A program made the translations under genes and the position numbers. Under the pieces are notes generated by a model. That model saw nothing but the letters and a program-made list of their open reading frames with translations. It was not told the DNA's origin and did not search any database. This document shows positions 51,207 through 59,958 of a stretch of DNA of 64,000 nucleotides, piece by piece (positions within the stretch are counted from its first letter, which is position 1; each line of letters opens with the position of its first letter). Source of the stretch: Xanthocytophaga flava (lineage in GTDB: Bacteria > Bacteroidota > Bacteroidia > Cytophagales > 172606-1). Where the stretch lies: NCBI GenBank assembly GCA_030068525.1, contig JASJOS010000006.1:1-64000 (forward strand). The letters are read 5' to 3'.

Positions 51207-52748
51207 ATGTATCAGAAATTCTCTACAATTAAATTAAAAACAGGATTACCCAAACTGATTTCAAACATTACCATCTGGGTAATAAATAAAGTATATACTC
51301 TTAAGGTTTTTACGTACCTGAAATTAAACTCAAACATGTGGCTGCGAGAAATTATTGAAACAGAAGGGTATATTAAAGAGAAAATTGATTACAATGAAAA
51401 AATAGATTCCGTTCCGACTCTTCTTCCTCATTCTCTAACATTTACAGATGCATTTGAGATTGATGATATATCAAAAGTTAAACAAAACCTTATCAATCTT
51501 TTTTACAGACTAGATCTTGTAAGGTCTCATCCTCTTCATGACATAGATAGAAGACTTTCTGGTTTAGAAAAAACATATAATACAGTTCAGTATGGTGATT
51601 TGTGTACAATTAATTTAAAAAATAAGCCTGGGATTAAGCTTATAGATTCATTGCGGATAAGTTATTTGAAAGGTCCACATTCTTATTTTTTATTGACTTA
51701 TCACATAATGCCTAATGAATCGTTTTTGGATAGATTCAAGGAAATAATAAAAATTGACACAAAACAAATCCCAGAATTCGAAATCAATAACTTCAGGCAA
51801 ATTTTTTTTAAAAGAGAGATTATTGCTTCTTATATGTATTGGGTAGTCTATCCATACTCATTAGTTCAAGATCTATACATGGAAGTAGCTATTGAATTAA
51901 AAAAAGTTTTTGCAGGCTATCAAATAGGTGTCTTCACTAGCGAAAACAAACATTTATATCCATGTATAGTAAGTTATGGATTAAATAAAGCTGAATATGA
52001 AAAGCAATTGGACTTATACCATAGAGTATTCAATGAAGGGGGTAATGATTTTTTTGTATCAAAAGAGCAACACGTTTTTTCTTTTGATACACCAGATCTT
52101 GTAAAATTCCCTAGCTCAGTAATGAACATATTCGTTAATGCATCGAAGTATGAGGACGATACAGAGAAATACTATAATTCATTAGATTATCTTTCTTATA
52201 CTTATGCAAAGGAACTAGCGCCTAGTTGGTTTTTATTAAATTACATTTCCTTACATAGATCTAAAATAATTGATATCAGAAAGCAAGTCTTTAGGCACAC
52301 TAAAGAGATGTCGGATACTCTATTTTTAAAAAAGTCATTAAAAATTAATAAGTTATTAAGTAGAAACTTATTTGATTTTAACCGATTCAAAAATGACTTT
52401 ATTTCAGATATCAGCTCAATAGATAATCTTCCAGAAGCTTATTACAAAAGCTTTGTTTTTAATGATAGTAAAAACAAAGCTTTCAAGGAGCATTTTAACG
52501 GATATCTTGACTACATTCTGGAAGACACAACAAATACATATAAAACCCTAATGGAAGCATTCAAGCAGGCAACTGAAGGGAATGTTATTCAATCAAACAT
52601 GAGATTGCAAAAAATCCTTTTTTGGATTGGTGTGGTTGGGTTTTGCGTCGCTATCTATGGTGCTTTTAACGATTTCATTAATGGATGGATTCAATACTTC
52701 CTCAAAATGTATTTTGATTTCAAATTTCCTAAGGCTCCAACACCTTAA
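51207..52748 (+). CDS. AT-rich orphan protein with C-terminal membrane helix, 513 aa
   Basis: A soluble domain of about 460 residues, rich in Tyr, Phe, Lys and Asn, is followed by one membrane helix (about 473-492, ILFWIGVVGFCVAIYGAF) and a short tail. CorA-type transporters have a similar soluble-plus-C-terminal-helix layout, but the GMN motif and second helix are absent. AT content and codon use (many AAA, TTT, TAT) are clearly above neighbours, a sign of separate acquisition. It has its own promoter region and hairpins on both sides. As a lone non-phage gene inside a mobile element it may be cargo such as a defence or exclusion factor. Family not recognised. Confidence 0.55.
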   Translation: MYQKFSTIKLKTGLPKLISNITIWVINKVYTLKVFTYLKLNSNMWLREIIETEGYIKEKIDYNEKIDSVPTLLPHSLTFTDAFEIDDISKVKQNLINLFYRLDLVRSHPLHDIDRRLSGLEKTYNTVQYGDLCTINLKNKPGIKLIDSLRISYLKGPHSYFLLTYHIMPNESFLDRFKEIIKIDTKQIPEFEINNFRQIFFKREIIASYMYWVVYPYSLVQDLYMEVAIELKKVFAGYQIGVFTSENKHLYPCIVSYGLNKAEYEKQLDLYHRVFNEGGNDFFVSKEQHVFSFDTPDLVKFPSSVMNIFVNASKYEDDTEKYYNSLDYLSYTYAKELAPSWFLLNYISLHRSKIIDIRKQVFRHTKEMSDTLFLKKSLKINKLLSRNLFDFNRFKNDFISDISSIDNLPEAYYKSFVFNDSKNKAFKEHFNGYLDYILEDTTNTYKTLMEAFKQATEGNVIQSNMRLQKILFWIGVVGFCVAIYGAFNDFINGWIQYFLKMYFDFKFPKAPTP

Positions 52749-52830
52749 AGCAAATGTGGTTTATACCCACATTATTAAATGTCGCCAAAAACGATATTAT
52801 TCCTTTAATTCCCCTCAATCTGAGGGGTAC
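52749..52830 (+). terminator. Two hairpins after the AT-rich orphan gene
   Basis: AATGTGG/CCACATT (52753-52759 with 52767-52773) and CCCCTCA/TGAGGGG (52811-52817 with 52821-52827) are perfect stems. Neither has a strong T run, but together they should slow or end the upstream transcript. Confidence 0.45.
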
Positions 52831-53075
52831 TAACAAAGCCCAAAATTGAATTAGTTATTAAGCTTTGTGAAAATTACATACCTTAAAAGAAAGGCTTCCT
52901 TACACTATAAATCCTTGTTTCTTAAAATATAAATTTTAAAAGAATCTTTGGTTTTTTCATGGAGACTTATATATTTCATATATATATAGTTAATCAAACT
53001 TAATATATATGAAATATTTATACAGTATTATAACAATAGTAAAGATAAAAGGAGATATTGGAGGGGAATAAACTT

Positions 53076-53106
53076 TTGAGTAATTTTGTTGAGTTCGATA
53101 GGTTTC
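53076..53106 (+). promoter_or_regulatory. Possible promoter of a short transcription unit
   Basis: TTG at 53076-53078, 20 bases, then TAGGTTTC at 53099-53106 (one mismatch to TAnnTTTG). It precedes a hairpin, a 42-codon frame and a terminator. Confidence 0.35.
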
Positions 53107-53121
53107 GGACCTCAGAAAAAA

Positions 53122-53143
53122 GAGACTTGTTGGAGCAAGTCTC
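53122..53143 (+). other. Leader hairpin of the short transcription unit
   Basis: GAGACTTG (53122-53129) and CAAGTCTC (53136-53143) are perfect complements with a 6-base loop, 31 bases before the start of the 42-codon frame. No T run follows, so it is a structured leader rather than a terminator. Confidence 0.5.
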
Positions 53144-53174
53144 CTGGGTAATCTATTACTAAATAAAAAGAAAG

Positions 53175-53303
53175 ATGTTTAATTGTGAAGATGATCTAAT
53201 TACGATCAGAATTAAAAGACAAGACATAGTGAGTTTTATAACAAAACTCCTAATTGCAATGTTAATGCTTTTACTTCAAGGCCTATACCATCTAATATGC
53301 TAG
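53175..53303 (+). CDS. Possible 42-residue hydrophobic peptide
   Basis: ATG 53175 to TAG 53303. A polar, charged N terminus (MFNCEDDLITIRIKRQD) is joined to a hydrophobic segment (VSFITKLLIAMLMLLLQGLYHLI). It lies between a leader hairpin and a perfect terminator, which suggests a dedicated small transcript. Short hydrophobic peptides with structured leaders occur in type I toxin systems, but no antisense RNA promoter is evident. Treat as tentative. Confidence 0.35.
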   Translation: MFNCEDDLITIRIKRQDIVSFITKLLIAMLMLLLQGLYHLIC

Positions 53304-53323
53304 AAGTAAAGTAACTAACTTTC

Positions 53324-53357
53324 AATACCACTACCTTAGTAGTGGTATTTTTTATTT
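53324..53357 (+). terminator. Rho-independent terminator of the short transcription unit
   Basis: AATACCACTAC (53324-53334) and GTAGTGGTATT (53339-53349), perfect complements with a 4-base loop, followed by six T. Confidence 0.9.
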
Positions 53358-53584
53358 AAGGCAAATGTGTCACAAATATATTTAATAATTTTTAATTAAT
53401 AAAAACTATTAAATATTAATTAAAAAAACATCCACTACTATCCAACTGTTTTATAAGTCAAATCATTAATATTTAACGATGGAAGTCATTTTCTGGTCAG
53501 AATTAGAGGAATCTAAAAATTTTAATTAAAGAAAAGCCCCAACTATCTACCAGCTCTTTTCTTATGACTCTCATTTCATCAATA

Positions 53585-55777
53585 CTATCCTGGTAATTTA
53601 ATTCTACCATTGTCAGGCTGTAACACATACCCTTCATTGGGTTGTATCAGATAGCCTTCCTGGAATGTAGGTTTAGTCACTGATGTCAGAGAAGGTATTT
53701 CTATGCGCATTAATTGTACCCAGGTTGAGCCCGGATAGCCGTGTGCATATTCTTCTATCTGCTGAATGAAAAACCATCCTGTGACAGTTTGCCCATACCG
53801 CAAGTGATCTGATTGCAGTCTGACAGGCTTTGTAAAATCCAGTTGCACAATGTCTACTGTATCCAATCGCAACTTTACCCGTACAAACTTATTATTATTC
53901 AAAGCCGCTTGCAGGTAACGATAATTCTGTTTTACCAGCACATCAAACTTTAACGGTTCTATGGTAATGTTGACCGTATGTATGGCAGAGTCGGTTCCTT
54001 CAAAGATGGTTACCGGTTCTGTGTTCTCAGTATTCAACAAAGCTAAAGGTGGGTCTACATCCTCATAAGAGAATAGTTGCAGATATTCCAGATAGTTGAT
54101 TTGCTCCCAATGCGCTCCATTGGTAGGATCTTCTCCACCTATGATTTCATGTTTGGCTTTATAGTACTTGTTGGTTGCAGGATAGTATACATAATCCTGA
54201 ATCGGGGACTGGGTGTAAATGGATGCCTGAGCCCATACACTAAATCTGCTCTTTTCTTCAATACTAATAATAGGCTTATCCTGTAAGGCAAAAACAGAAT
54301 CATACCCTACAATACTTTGCTCCAGATGTTCATTGGTAAGAGTAAGTATGCCTTTGAAAGTTTCATCTGCATACTGCAGAATGGTCTGTTGTCCATATCC
54401 TTCCAATAGATAATCTAATTCCGGAGGTTCTGAAAAGTCCAGTCTGTCAGACAGATCTATTCCTCTGTGTCGTATTCCTAACGGCACTTTATCAAAAGGC
54501 TCAATGTATAGAATACGGTTTCGGGTATCGGTAATAAATAAGAGGTTAAACTGATTAGCCAGTAATAGGAACAAGTCTTTTTGTTCAATGTCTGGTAAAA
54601 TAGAAGTTACACTTATATCCGCTCCCGGTATGACATATTGCTGCATGGTCAATTCCCATGTGGCTTTATCATCCAGGTAGATATTTGCTTTGGCGATAGG
54701 TTGCAGGATATTCCCGTTCTTTTTTACCCGAAAAACAATAGTTGCTACCTGTCCTTCGCTAGCTACAAACTCATCAAAGGTAAACGATACATCCTCAAAC
54801 TTACCTCCCGGGTTCAAGGTATTCTTGGAGATCTCTTTTTCCTGAATACGTACTCCATCCAAATATAACCAGGCGTAAAACTTTACCCTGCCTTCATAAT
54901 ACACATGATAGGTACACTTACTCGAATAAATACCTGTTTCGGGAATAGGTACTGATCCATCAAAAGAGCTGTACTCTATCAGCTTTCCTACAAAATAGTC
55001 TCTGGCTACATCAGTAGTATTGTTGAATACCGGGCTTACCTGTAGATCTGAGTTATCCCCAATACCGGAAGAATACTCATAGCGTACCCCTCCTGTATAT
55101 CCTACCCGAAAAGAACGGGCTTTGGTATACTCTTCATCTAAAGAAGGGAATGTATGGGTGAGCAGAATCATTTTCTCAAGTACAGGAGAATGCCAGAAAT
55201 CACCCCGTATTCTAAAATTATTCTTTCTGGCTATCATGTCAATGAGATACTTTATATACACAGCGGGGTAATAGTCATCTACTAACCTTGCATCATCTAA
55301 GTTTCTGCCATAGTTCACATTGGCATAGATGTAACCAGCTTCCCATGTATTATCTGCTGCACTGACAATGTTAGCCAGATTCCAGGTGTGATTCAGTCCG
55401 GATAAATCCAGTTCATTCAATTTCTTTCCTTCAATCAGTTCAAAGAAGTTGTAATTGCCTCCTGTAATCTGACAATCTATCATGCCATCACTATATCCTG
55501 CTAAGCGCATAGTGCCATCTAATACCGATAGACTGTCTTCTATAATCTTTACGGGTATACGTCGGTAAGGAAGAGTCGAATAGGTATTGATGTGTTCAGG
55601 CAACTCTAAGGCTTCAGCGTTAGCTTGGGTCAAAGGGATTTTAAACGTATTGGTATAATGTGTTTGTCTGGAATCCACATCCTGCAGGTTGTTGACTGCA
55701 TAGGTGCTTACCATTACTTCTGTCTCTGACAGATCCAGTTGTAAACCGTTTTCCAGTTGTATTGTTACGCCTCTCAT
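53585..55777 (-). CDS. Phage tail-associated protein, 730 aa
   Basis: The N terminus (VTIQLENGLQLDLSETEVM followed by NLQDVDSRQTHYTNTFKIPLTQAN) has the pattern of a large structural protein seen in prophages of Bacteroidota, where the block LQDI-x-x-R-x-x-x-Y-T-x-T-x-x-x-P is conserved near residue 35. The rest is beta-rich with many aromatic residues. The C terminus has two similar short blocks, GYLIQPNEGYVLQPDNGRI. It is the last gene of the minus-strand operon and starts 3 bases after the preceding gene. A distal-tail, baseplate or receptor-binding role is inferred. No tape-measure or other tail gene accompanies it here. Confidence 0.6.
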   Translation of the reverse strand: MRGVTIQLENGLQLDLSETEVMVSTYAVNNLQDVDSRQTHYTNTFKIPLTQANAEALELPEHINTYSTLPYRRIPVKIIEDSLSVLDGTMRLAGYSDGMIDCQITGGNYNFFELIEGKKLNELDLSGLNHTWNLANIVSAADNTWEAGYIYANVNYGRNLDDARLVDDYYPAVYIKYLIDMIARKNNFRIRGDFWHSPVLEKMILLTHTFPSLDEEYTKARSFRVGYTGGVRYEYSSGIGDNSDLQVSPVFNNTTDVARDYFVGKLIEYSSFDGSVPIPETGIYSSKCTYHVYYEGRVKFYAWLYLDGVRIQEKEISKNTLNPGGKFEDVSFTFDEFVASEGQVATIVFRVKKNGNILQPIAKANIYLDDKATWELTMQQYVIPGADISVTSILPDIEQKDLFLLLANQFNLLFITDTRNRILYIEPFDKVPLGIRHRGIDLSDRLDFSEPPELDYLLEGYGQQTILQYADETFKGILTLTNEHLEQSIVGYDSVFALQDKPIISIEEKSRFSVWAQASIYTQSPIQDYVYYPATNKYYKAKHEIIGGEDPTNGAHWEQINYLEYLQLFSYEDVDPPLALLNTENTEPVTIFEGTDSAIHTVNITIEPLKFDVLVKQNYRYLQAALNNNKFVRVKLRLDTVDIVQLDFTKPVRLQSDHLRYGQTVTGWFFIQQIEEYAHGYPGSTWVQLMRIEIPSLTSVTKPTFQEGYLIQPNEGYVLQPDNGRIKLPG

Positions 55778-55780
55778 CTT

Positions 55781-56227
55781 TCAGTTTAAATTAAAGTAGT
55801 TAGATAAAAATAAAGGATTACTCTTGCGGATGGCTTTTAAATGGTTGTACAGATCTCTGAAAACCTTTTGTCCGCTCCCTCTATGCAGCCAGGTGCAAGC
55901 CATCCGGTAGGTTATCCCGTTGTCTGAGTGTGGAAAAACAGGCTTGTATAAAGCTGCTATACAAGCCTCTGCCTGATAGAGTTGGGTTTGTAGTAGTGAT
56001 TCACCCTCGGCATTGATAATGTCTATCCATTGATTCAGAATATAGAGCGCATCTTTAGTACTTTCCACATAGCCACGAAAAGGGAAACAGTAGTATACAA
56101 AGGAGAACATCCATTCAACCGGTATATCCTGCCAGATAAGCACTGTGTTTTCTGTCTTTATCACATCAATAGTCTTCGTATCAGTATCATAAAAGACATT
56201 ACCCAGTATTACGCCTTCTTCCTGCAT
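55781..56227 (-). CDS. Hypothetical protein next to the tail gene, 148 aa
   Basis: No motif is recognised. The chain has hydrophobic/aromatic blocks (WMFSFVYYCFPFRGYV) but no clear membrane helix. It lies 3 bases before the 730-residue gene and 2 bases after the preceding small gene, so it is translated with them; a tail-assembly or chaperone role is possible. Confidence 0.5.
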   Translation of the reverse strand: MQEEGVILGNVFYDTDTKTIDVIKTENTVLIWQDIPVEWMFSFVYYCFPFRGYVESTKDALYILNQWIDIINAEGESLLQTQLYQAEACIAALYKPVFPHSDNGITYRMACTWLHRGSGQKVFRDLYNHLKAIRKSNPLFLSNYFNLN

Positions 56228-56229
56228 AG

Positions 56230-56466
56230 TTATAGTATTTGTTCTCCTCTGTGTTTACGTACTGTTTTTACATAGCCTACTAATCTTCTAAGCTCCTCCA
56301 GAGTTATCAAATTCAGATTCTTATAGTCATTGCTTTTCGCTTTCAGATTTATTATATCTGCAATCTGTTCAGCTGATAACATAGAATAATCCGAAGGTGG
56401 CAAAAGGTCTTTCTTTAGTAGTTGACCTTTCAATATAGATTTAAGCTTCTCTTGTGTTGTTTTCAT
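56230..56466 (-). CDS. Small helical protein, paralogue B of a tandem pair, 78 aa
   Basis: The ATG at 56466 gives MKTTQEKLKSILKGQLLKKD, the same opening as the neighbour gene at 56674. The pair shares MKT-x4-LK-x-(I/L)L-x-G-x-L-x-K, LPPxDxS, a following AE-(Q/E)-(I/L)-AD block and a final EELRRL/EELERL. It overlaps the neighbour by 26 bases in another frame. A longer in-frame start exists but would lie inside the neighbour. No family recognised. Confidence 0.65.
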   Translation of the reverse strand: MKTTQEKLKSILKGQLLKKDLLPPSDYSMLSAEQIADIINLKAKSNDYKNLNLITLEELRRLVGYVKTVRKHRGEQIL

Positions 56467-56674
56467 AGCGTTCTGAATAGATAGAAAGTCTTTCCAACTC
56501 TTCAATGGATAAAAGATCCAGTCGCTCCCATGATTCACTAGCCAATGAAAGCTGTTGCAGATCTGCAAGTTCTTCAGCTGTAAAGGTGGATAAGTCCGGA
56601 GGTGGTGGTAATACCTGTTGTTTGGTGAGGTTACCACTTAAAAGGCCTTTCAGTGTTTGTTTTGCTGTTTTCAT
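56441..56674 (-). CDS. Small helical protein, paralogue A of a tandem pair, 77 aa
   Basis: MKTAKQTLKGLLSGNLTKQQ, then LPPPPDLSTFTAEELADLQQL and SIEELERLSIYSERYENN. It is clearly homologous to the gene that follows it (about 40 percent identical by eye), so the pair arose by tandem duplication. No family recognised; both are highly helical after residue 25. Confidence 0.65.
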   Translation of the reverse strand: MKTAKQTLKGLLSGNLTKQQVLPPPPDLSTFTAEELADLQQLSLASESWERLDLLSIEELERLSIYSERYENNTREA

Positions 56675-56677
56675 AGT

Positions 56678-56944
56678 CTAATCCAGTTCATCAATTAACT
56701 CAAGTCCACAACCTTTGAAATGCTTCTCATAGTTGGGTTTCTGTTCTTTCCACTCTGCTTCTGAGAAAGTCCGGGTAATGCCTTTGGGACTACTGACAGT
56801 AAAGCTGTCACCCTGTTGTGTAAGACAGATTCGCAGGTTCCATCCTTTGGGCTTTAATGCGTCTCTGAGTGCTTGTATGTCTATTTCACCCGATGCTACC
56901 TTTTTAAGTAGTAAGCGTGTAAAGGGTTTGTCTTGATTACTCAT
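56678..56944 (-). CDS. Hypothetical small protein, 88 aa
   Basis: Soluble protein with a beta-type centre (LRICLTQQGDSFTVSSPKGITRTFSEAEWKE). It overlaps the preceding gene by 8 bases and leaves 3 bases to the next, so it is part of a tightly coupled operon. Family not recognised. Confidence 0.55.
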   Translation of the reverse strand: MSNQDKPFTRLLLKKVASGEIDIQALRDALKPKGWNLRICLTQQGDSFTVSSPKGITRTFSEAEWKEQKPNYEKHFKGCGLELIDELD

Positions 56945-57176
56945 ATGTTTTTGTTTCCTGCCAGTGAGTCACTTGTAAATCATACTGCTTTTGATAAATG
57001 CCTTTCAGTGCGGTCTCCCACTCCTGAATGCCACATAGAAACTTTCCATCTTCAAACACTTCACCGCAGGAAATAAAGATGTATACTTTCACCTTGAGTA
57101 CACCATGTTTGATCAGGGTTAATGCCTGTTGCTTTGGTACTCCCAAAAGCTTTTTAAGTTGATTCTTGCGGTTCAT
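56937..57176 (-). CDS. Hypothetical small protein, 79 aa
   Basis: Basic protein (NRKNQLKKLLGVPKQQALTLIKHG at the start). Its ATG shares one base with the stop codon of the terminase small-subunit gene (TAATG), the arrangement for translational coupling. In tailed phages a large terminase gene is expected exactly here; this gene is far too small and lacks ATPase motifs. Family not recognised. Confidence 0.55.
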   Translation of the reverse strand: MNRKNQLKKLLGVPKQQALTLIKHGVLKVKVYIFISCGEVFEDGKFLCGIQEWETALKGIYQKQYDLQVTHWQETKTYE

Positions 57177-57676
57177 TACTCATTTGATTGAAGTTTCTCT
57201 AATAACTGATTGAATATCTGCTCTGACTGTTCTTCTGTGAGTCCATCAATAATATCTTTCAGTGACTTGTAGGCGCCAAAATGTTTCATCAGCATGTCCA
57301 GAGCCTGTATTTTACTGTGCATCTTGATTGTGCGACGTTTGCCATATTTTGACTCAGTTACAGTTACCTCACTGATAGCGGCCTGCACATCTTCGGGTAG
57401 GTCACTTATCTTTTTTCCCTTCAGTACATCTGCAATGTTGGCAAAGGCTACTCTTGCAATCTCCTGTATTGTTCTCTCGAGTGTTATTTCTGCTTTCTCC
57501 ATAATGCTGTCTTTAAACTGTTTTAGGTAGGCTTGTATCTTAACATTTCTTAACAACCTGGATGCACCTGCTGCAGCTACATTATCATCCTGGATGCCAA
57601 AGGCAAGCTTATAGGCTGCTGTAGCATTTCCATACATGAGGTACTCAGATACAAATACAAGCTGCTTGTGTGTCAT
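57176..57676 (-). CDS. terS: Phage terminase small subunit, 166 aa
   Basis: The N-terminal HTH of the Terminase_2 family (PF03592) is clear: HKQLVFVSEYLMYGNATAAYKLAFG, then AAAGASRLLRNVKIQAYLKQF. A middle helix-rich part (IARVAFANIADVLKGKKI) and KIQALDMLMKHFG follow as in the family. TerS recognises the packaging site on viral DNA and recruits the TerL motor. No TerL gene follows. In phage satellites a lone TerS redirects helper-phage packaging to the satellite; that is the working inference here. Confidence 0.85.
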   Translation of the reverse strand: MTHKQLVFVSEYLMYGNATAAYKLAFGIQDDNVAAAGASRLLRNVKIQAYLKQFKDSIMEKAEITLERTIQEIARVAFANIADVLKGKKISDLPEDVQAAISEVTVTESKYGKRRTIKMHSKIQALDMLMKHFGAYKSLKDIIDGLTEEQSEQIFNQLLEKLQSNE

Positions 57677-57756
57677 TGTCTCACTGTTATTTCACTGTTA
57701 TTGGTTTATAGACATCCCTGCACCAGTAGTACAGGGATGAATGACGAAGAATGGAT

Positions 57757-58377
57757 TTATTTAATAACTCCTTTGATCATGTGGGCATTGATTTCAAGTT
57801 TGCCTACTCTGTCTGTCATAATCAGGTCAACAGGTGATCCATGATATTTGGTTATCTCTTTTAATGACTCAATTGCTTTTTCCAATAGGGTGTATACCTC
57901 AACCTGTTTTTCATTTTCTGCATATACAGAATGACTGTCTGTGATGCGTTTTTTAAAGAAGTCAGAGAGAGTAATTTCACCATCTTTATACTCATAGGCT
58001 CCCATGTCAATTGCACTACCAACCTGTCGCAACTCTATTTCAATTCGGTTTTTGTAGCCTAAAAACTGGTTGTAGTAATAGCGAATGATGCTTTCACCTG
58101 GAATCTCCAGCATTGCTTTGGCTGCCTCCCGATTCAGGTTCATTCCTGAAATGGCTACTTTCTTCTGATCCAAAAGCAAGTCCATGGTAAAGCAGATGGG
58201 ATCTGCTAAAATCTTATCAACTGTAGCCCTGTTTAACTCAAGATTTGGTACGACTTCCTTTATCTGATTGACAAGGGGCTTTAAGGCAGATGCATAGTTT
58301 TCATGCAGTTTAATAATCGTCTCAACTTTTCGAGTGTCTCTGAATAGTATAAACTGTTGTTCTGTTAGTGTTTCCAT
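57757..58377 (-). CDS. Hypothetical protein, 206 aa
   Basis: A helical soluble protein (KVETIIKLHENYASALKPLVNQIKEVV). It shares patterns with the upstream 257-residue gene: an aliphatic helix VEVYTLLEKAIESLKEI like VHIELYNRLTALVEEMNTL, and a C-terminal KLEINAHMI like TEIKLNVAAI, so they may be distant paralogues. Upstream of TerS in the operon; function unknown. Confidence 0.5.
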   Translation of the reverse strand: METLTEQQFILFRDTRKVETIIKLHENYASALKPLVNQIKEVVPNLELNRATVDKILADPICFTMDLLLDQKKVAISGMNLNREAAKAMLEIPGESIIRYYYNQFLGYKNRIEIELRQVGSAIDMGAYEYKDGEITLSDFFKKRITDSHSVYAENEKQVEVYTLLEKAIESLKEITKYHGSPVDLIMTDRVGKLEINAHMIKGVIK

Positions 58378-58405
58378 TGTTATATATATTTTTAGTTGAA
58401 AATTG

Positions 58406-59179
58406 TTAGGCTTCGTGTTCTTCTGGTTGAACTTGTGGTACCCATGTCGTGCCCATGAATTTTGCTAGTGCTGGATTTGACTCAGTTGATATACTCCGGA
58501 TAGCTGCAACATTGAGTTTGATTTCAGTACTTCCGTAATTGGAATCCATATCCATAGGCTGAAATACAATACCTTGCAGTTGAGTTTTGTAACCAAACAA
58601 GCCACCACGTAGCAACTCCCGTAATGTGTTCATTTCTTCAACCAGAGCTGTAAGCCTGTTGTATAGTTCAATGTGTACAGGATCTTCCAGATATGTTTCT
58701 GTTGACTTCTCCAGGTGCTTGTTAAGTTGCTCTTCATTGACGGCTACTGTTGAGCCTTCCAGTGTATACAGGTTTATATTCATTGGGAATGTCATCTGAT
58801 AGCCTGAAGGGAGAGTGTAATCCGGTTGTTGGTTCTCATAGACTAGCTGATCAATTGCGTTTTTGAACTCAGTGTATGCAGCAGGTAAGCGCAAGTGAGG
58901 TAATACAGCCTCTTTTTCCATAGGTAACTGATTGATAGATGGTGTGTTGTCATAAAACCAGCTTCTATAATTCTGATCAAAAGCAAACCAGCTTTCACGA
59001 TCCGATACCAGAGAGTTGATAAGATCCAGTGATACAGTTTCCGGATAGCCAAGTTCAGCATAAGCACTTATGGCTTTCTGTAATACAGGTAGGTAGCCTC
59101 TGAAAGCTTTCTCCATTGCTGCTTTCAATTCCGGGTTTGATTCAAGTAAAATGCGTTCTGTTTTTTTTGATTTTGCCAT
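58406..59179 (-). CDS. Hypothetical protein, 257 aa
   Basis: Soluble, helical N-terminal half (LLESNPELKAAMEKAFRGYL) and a more beta-like C-terminal third. See the 206-residue gene for a possible distant relation. It lies 28 bases upstream of that gene in the operon. No recognised family; a head or DNA-handling protein is not excluded. Confidence 0.5.
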   Translation of the reverse strand: MAKSKKTERILLESNPELKAAMEKAFRGYLPVLQKAISAYAELGYPETVSLDLINSLVSDRESWFAFDQNYRSWFYDNTPSINQLPMEKEAVLPHLRLPAAYTEFKNAIDQLVYENQQPDYTLPSGYQMTFPMNINLYTLEGSTVAVNEEQLNKHLEKSTETYLEDPVHIELYNRLTALVEEMNTLRELLRGGLFGYKTQLQGIVFQPMDMDSNYGSTEIKLNVAAIRSISTESNPALAKFMGTTWVPQVQPEEHEA

Positions 59180-59207
59180 TGTTTTAAATGTTTAAGTATG
59201 AATTGAA

Positions 59208-59639
59208 TTAGTTTTGACAGAAGAAGTCAGGAACTGCACTGGCATTATGCCGTACTGATCGTATGTATTGAAGACTTTGAAATACATGTTTGAATACTTC
59301 AGAGCCTTTGCATACTTGAGGATTGAATAACTTTAGATTCCTTCTTTGAAAAAGGCCAAAGGGTTGTAAATCCAGATTAGTAAGTACACAAATACCGGCT
59401 GCAAGCTCTGCCTCTGTGAGTTCATGATCTGACTGCAAGGAAGTATCAAACAGCAGACAGGTTTCGTGTAGGAAATATCCTGCATCTTCCGAGTCGGCAA
59501 AAAGGACATCTTTACAGAGTAGCATTACTTTTTCCTTTATGTTGTCAGAGACGGATAGTGTAGCCAGCTGTACACCTTCTTCAAATGAGATAAGACCTTT
59601 ATCGGGTTGGAAATAGATAGTTAATTCATGTATTGTCAT
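59208..59639 (-). CDS. Hypothetical protein, 143 aa
   Basis: The ATG at 59639 (MTIHELTIYFQPDKGLIS) is used; a longer start would overlap the gene before it. Mostly helical; two Cys-containing blocks (VMLLCKDVLF, HETCLLFDTSL). Operon gene between the 97-residue and 257-residue genes. Family not recognised. Confidence 0.5.
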   Translation of the reverse strand: MTIHELTIYFQPDKGLISFEEGVQLATLSVSDNIKEKVMLLCKDVLFADSEDAGYFLHETCLLFDTSLQSDHELTEAELAAGICVLTNLDLQPFGLFQRRNLKLFNPQVCKGSEVFKHVFQSLQYIRSVRHNASAVPDFFCQN

Positions 59640-59652
59640 GGTATAAAATACT

Positions 59653-59946
59653 TTATGAGTTAGAACTAAGTGCACCTGCTTTCTTTGCTTCTATAAGCAT
59701 CTGTTGTAGTTTTTCTGCAAAGTGTTTAGGTGTTCTTGCGTCGAATGCAAGTTTTTCAACATCAGTCAAAGAGATATGCATTTCATCTTCCTGAAACTTT
59801 GCTTCTGGTAACCAATGTAGAGATGCATTATATCTATCTTCGAAGTCTTCATTGGTCCAAACTGTTTTTGCTTCCAGTGCGTCAATGGCTTGCTTTTGTA
59901 CCCACTGGACAAATTGTCTGTATTGGGGAGTAAGAGGGGTTTTCAT
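59653..59946 (-). CDS. Hypothetical small protein, 97 aa
   Basis: MKTPLTPQYRQFVQWVQKQAID starts a helical chain ending LQQMLIEAKKAGALSSNS. It lies 13 bases before the next operon gene and 12 bases after the 56-residue gene. Family not recognised. Confidence 0.5.
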   Translation of the reverse strand: MKTPLTPQYRQFVQWVQKQAIDALEAKTVWTNEDFEDRYNASLHWLPEAKFQEDEMHISLTDVEKLAFDARTPKHFAEKLQQMLIEAKKAGALSSNS

Positions 59947-59958
59947 CAGTTGTTATAG

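Noticed and set aside
51207-52748. CorA-type magnesium transporter
   Set aside because: Soluble-plus-C-terminal-helix layout is similar, but there is only one helix and no GMN motif.
49072-53584. Integrase or transposase of the mobile element
   Set aside because: None of the genes in this part shows a tyrosine or serine recombinase or DDE pattern; an integrase, if any, lies outside the window.
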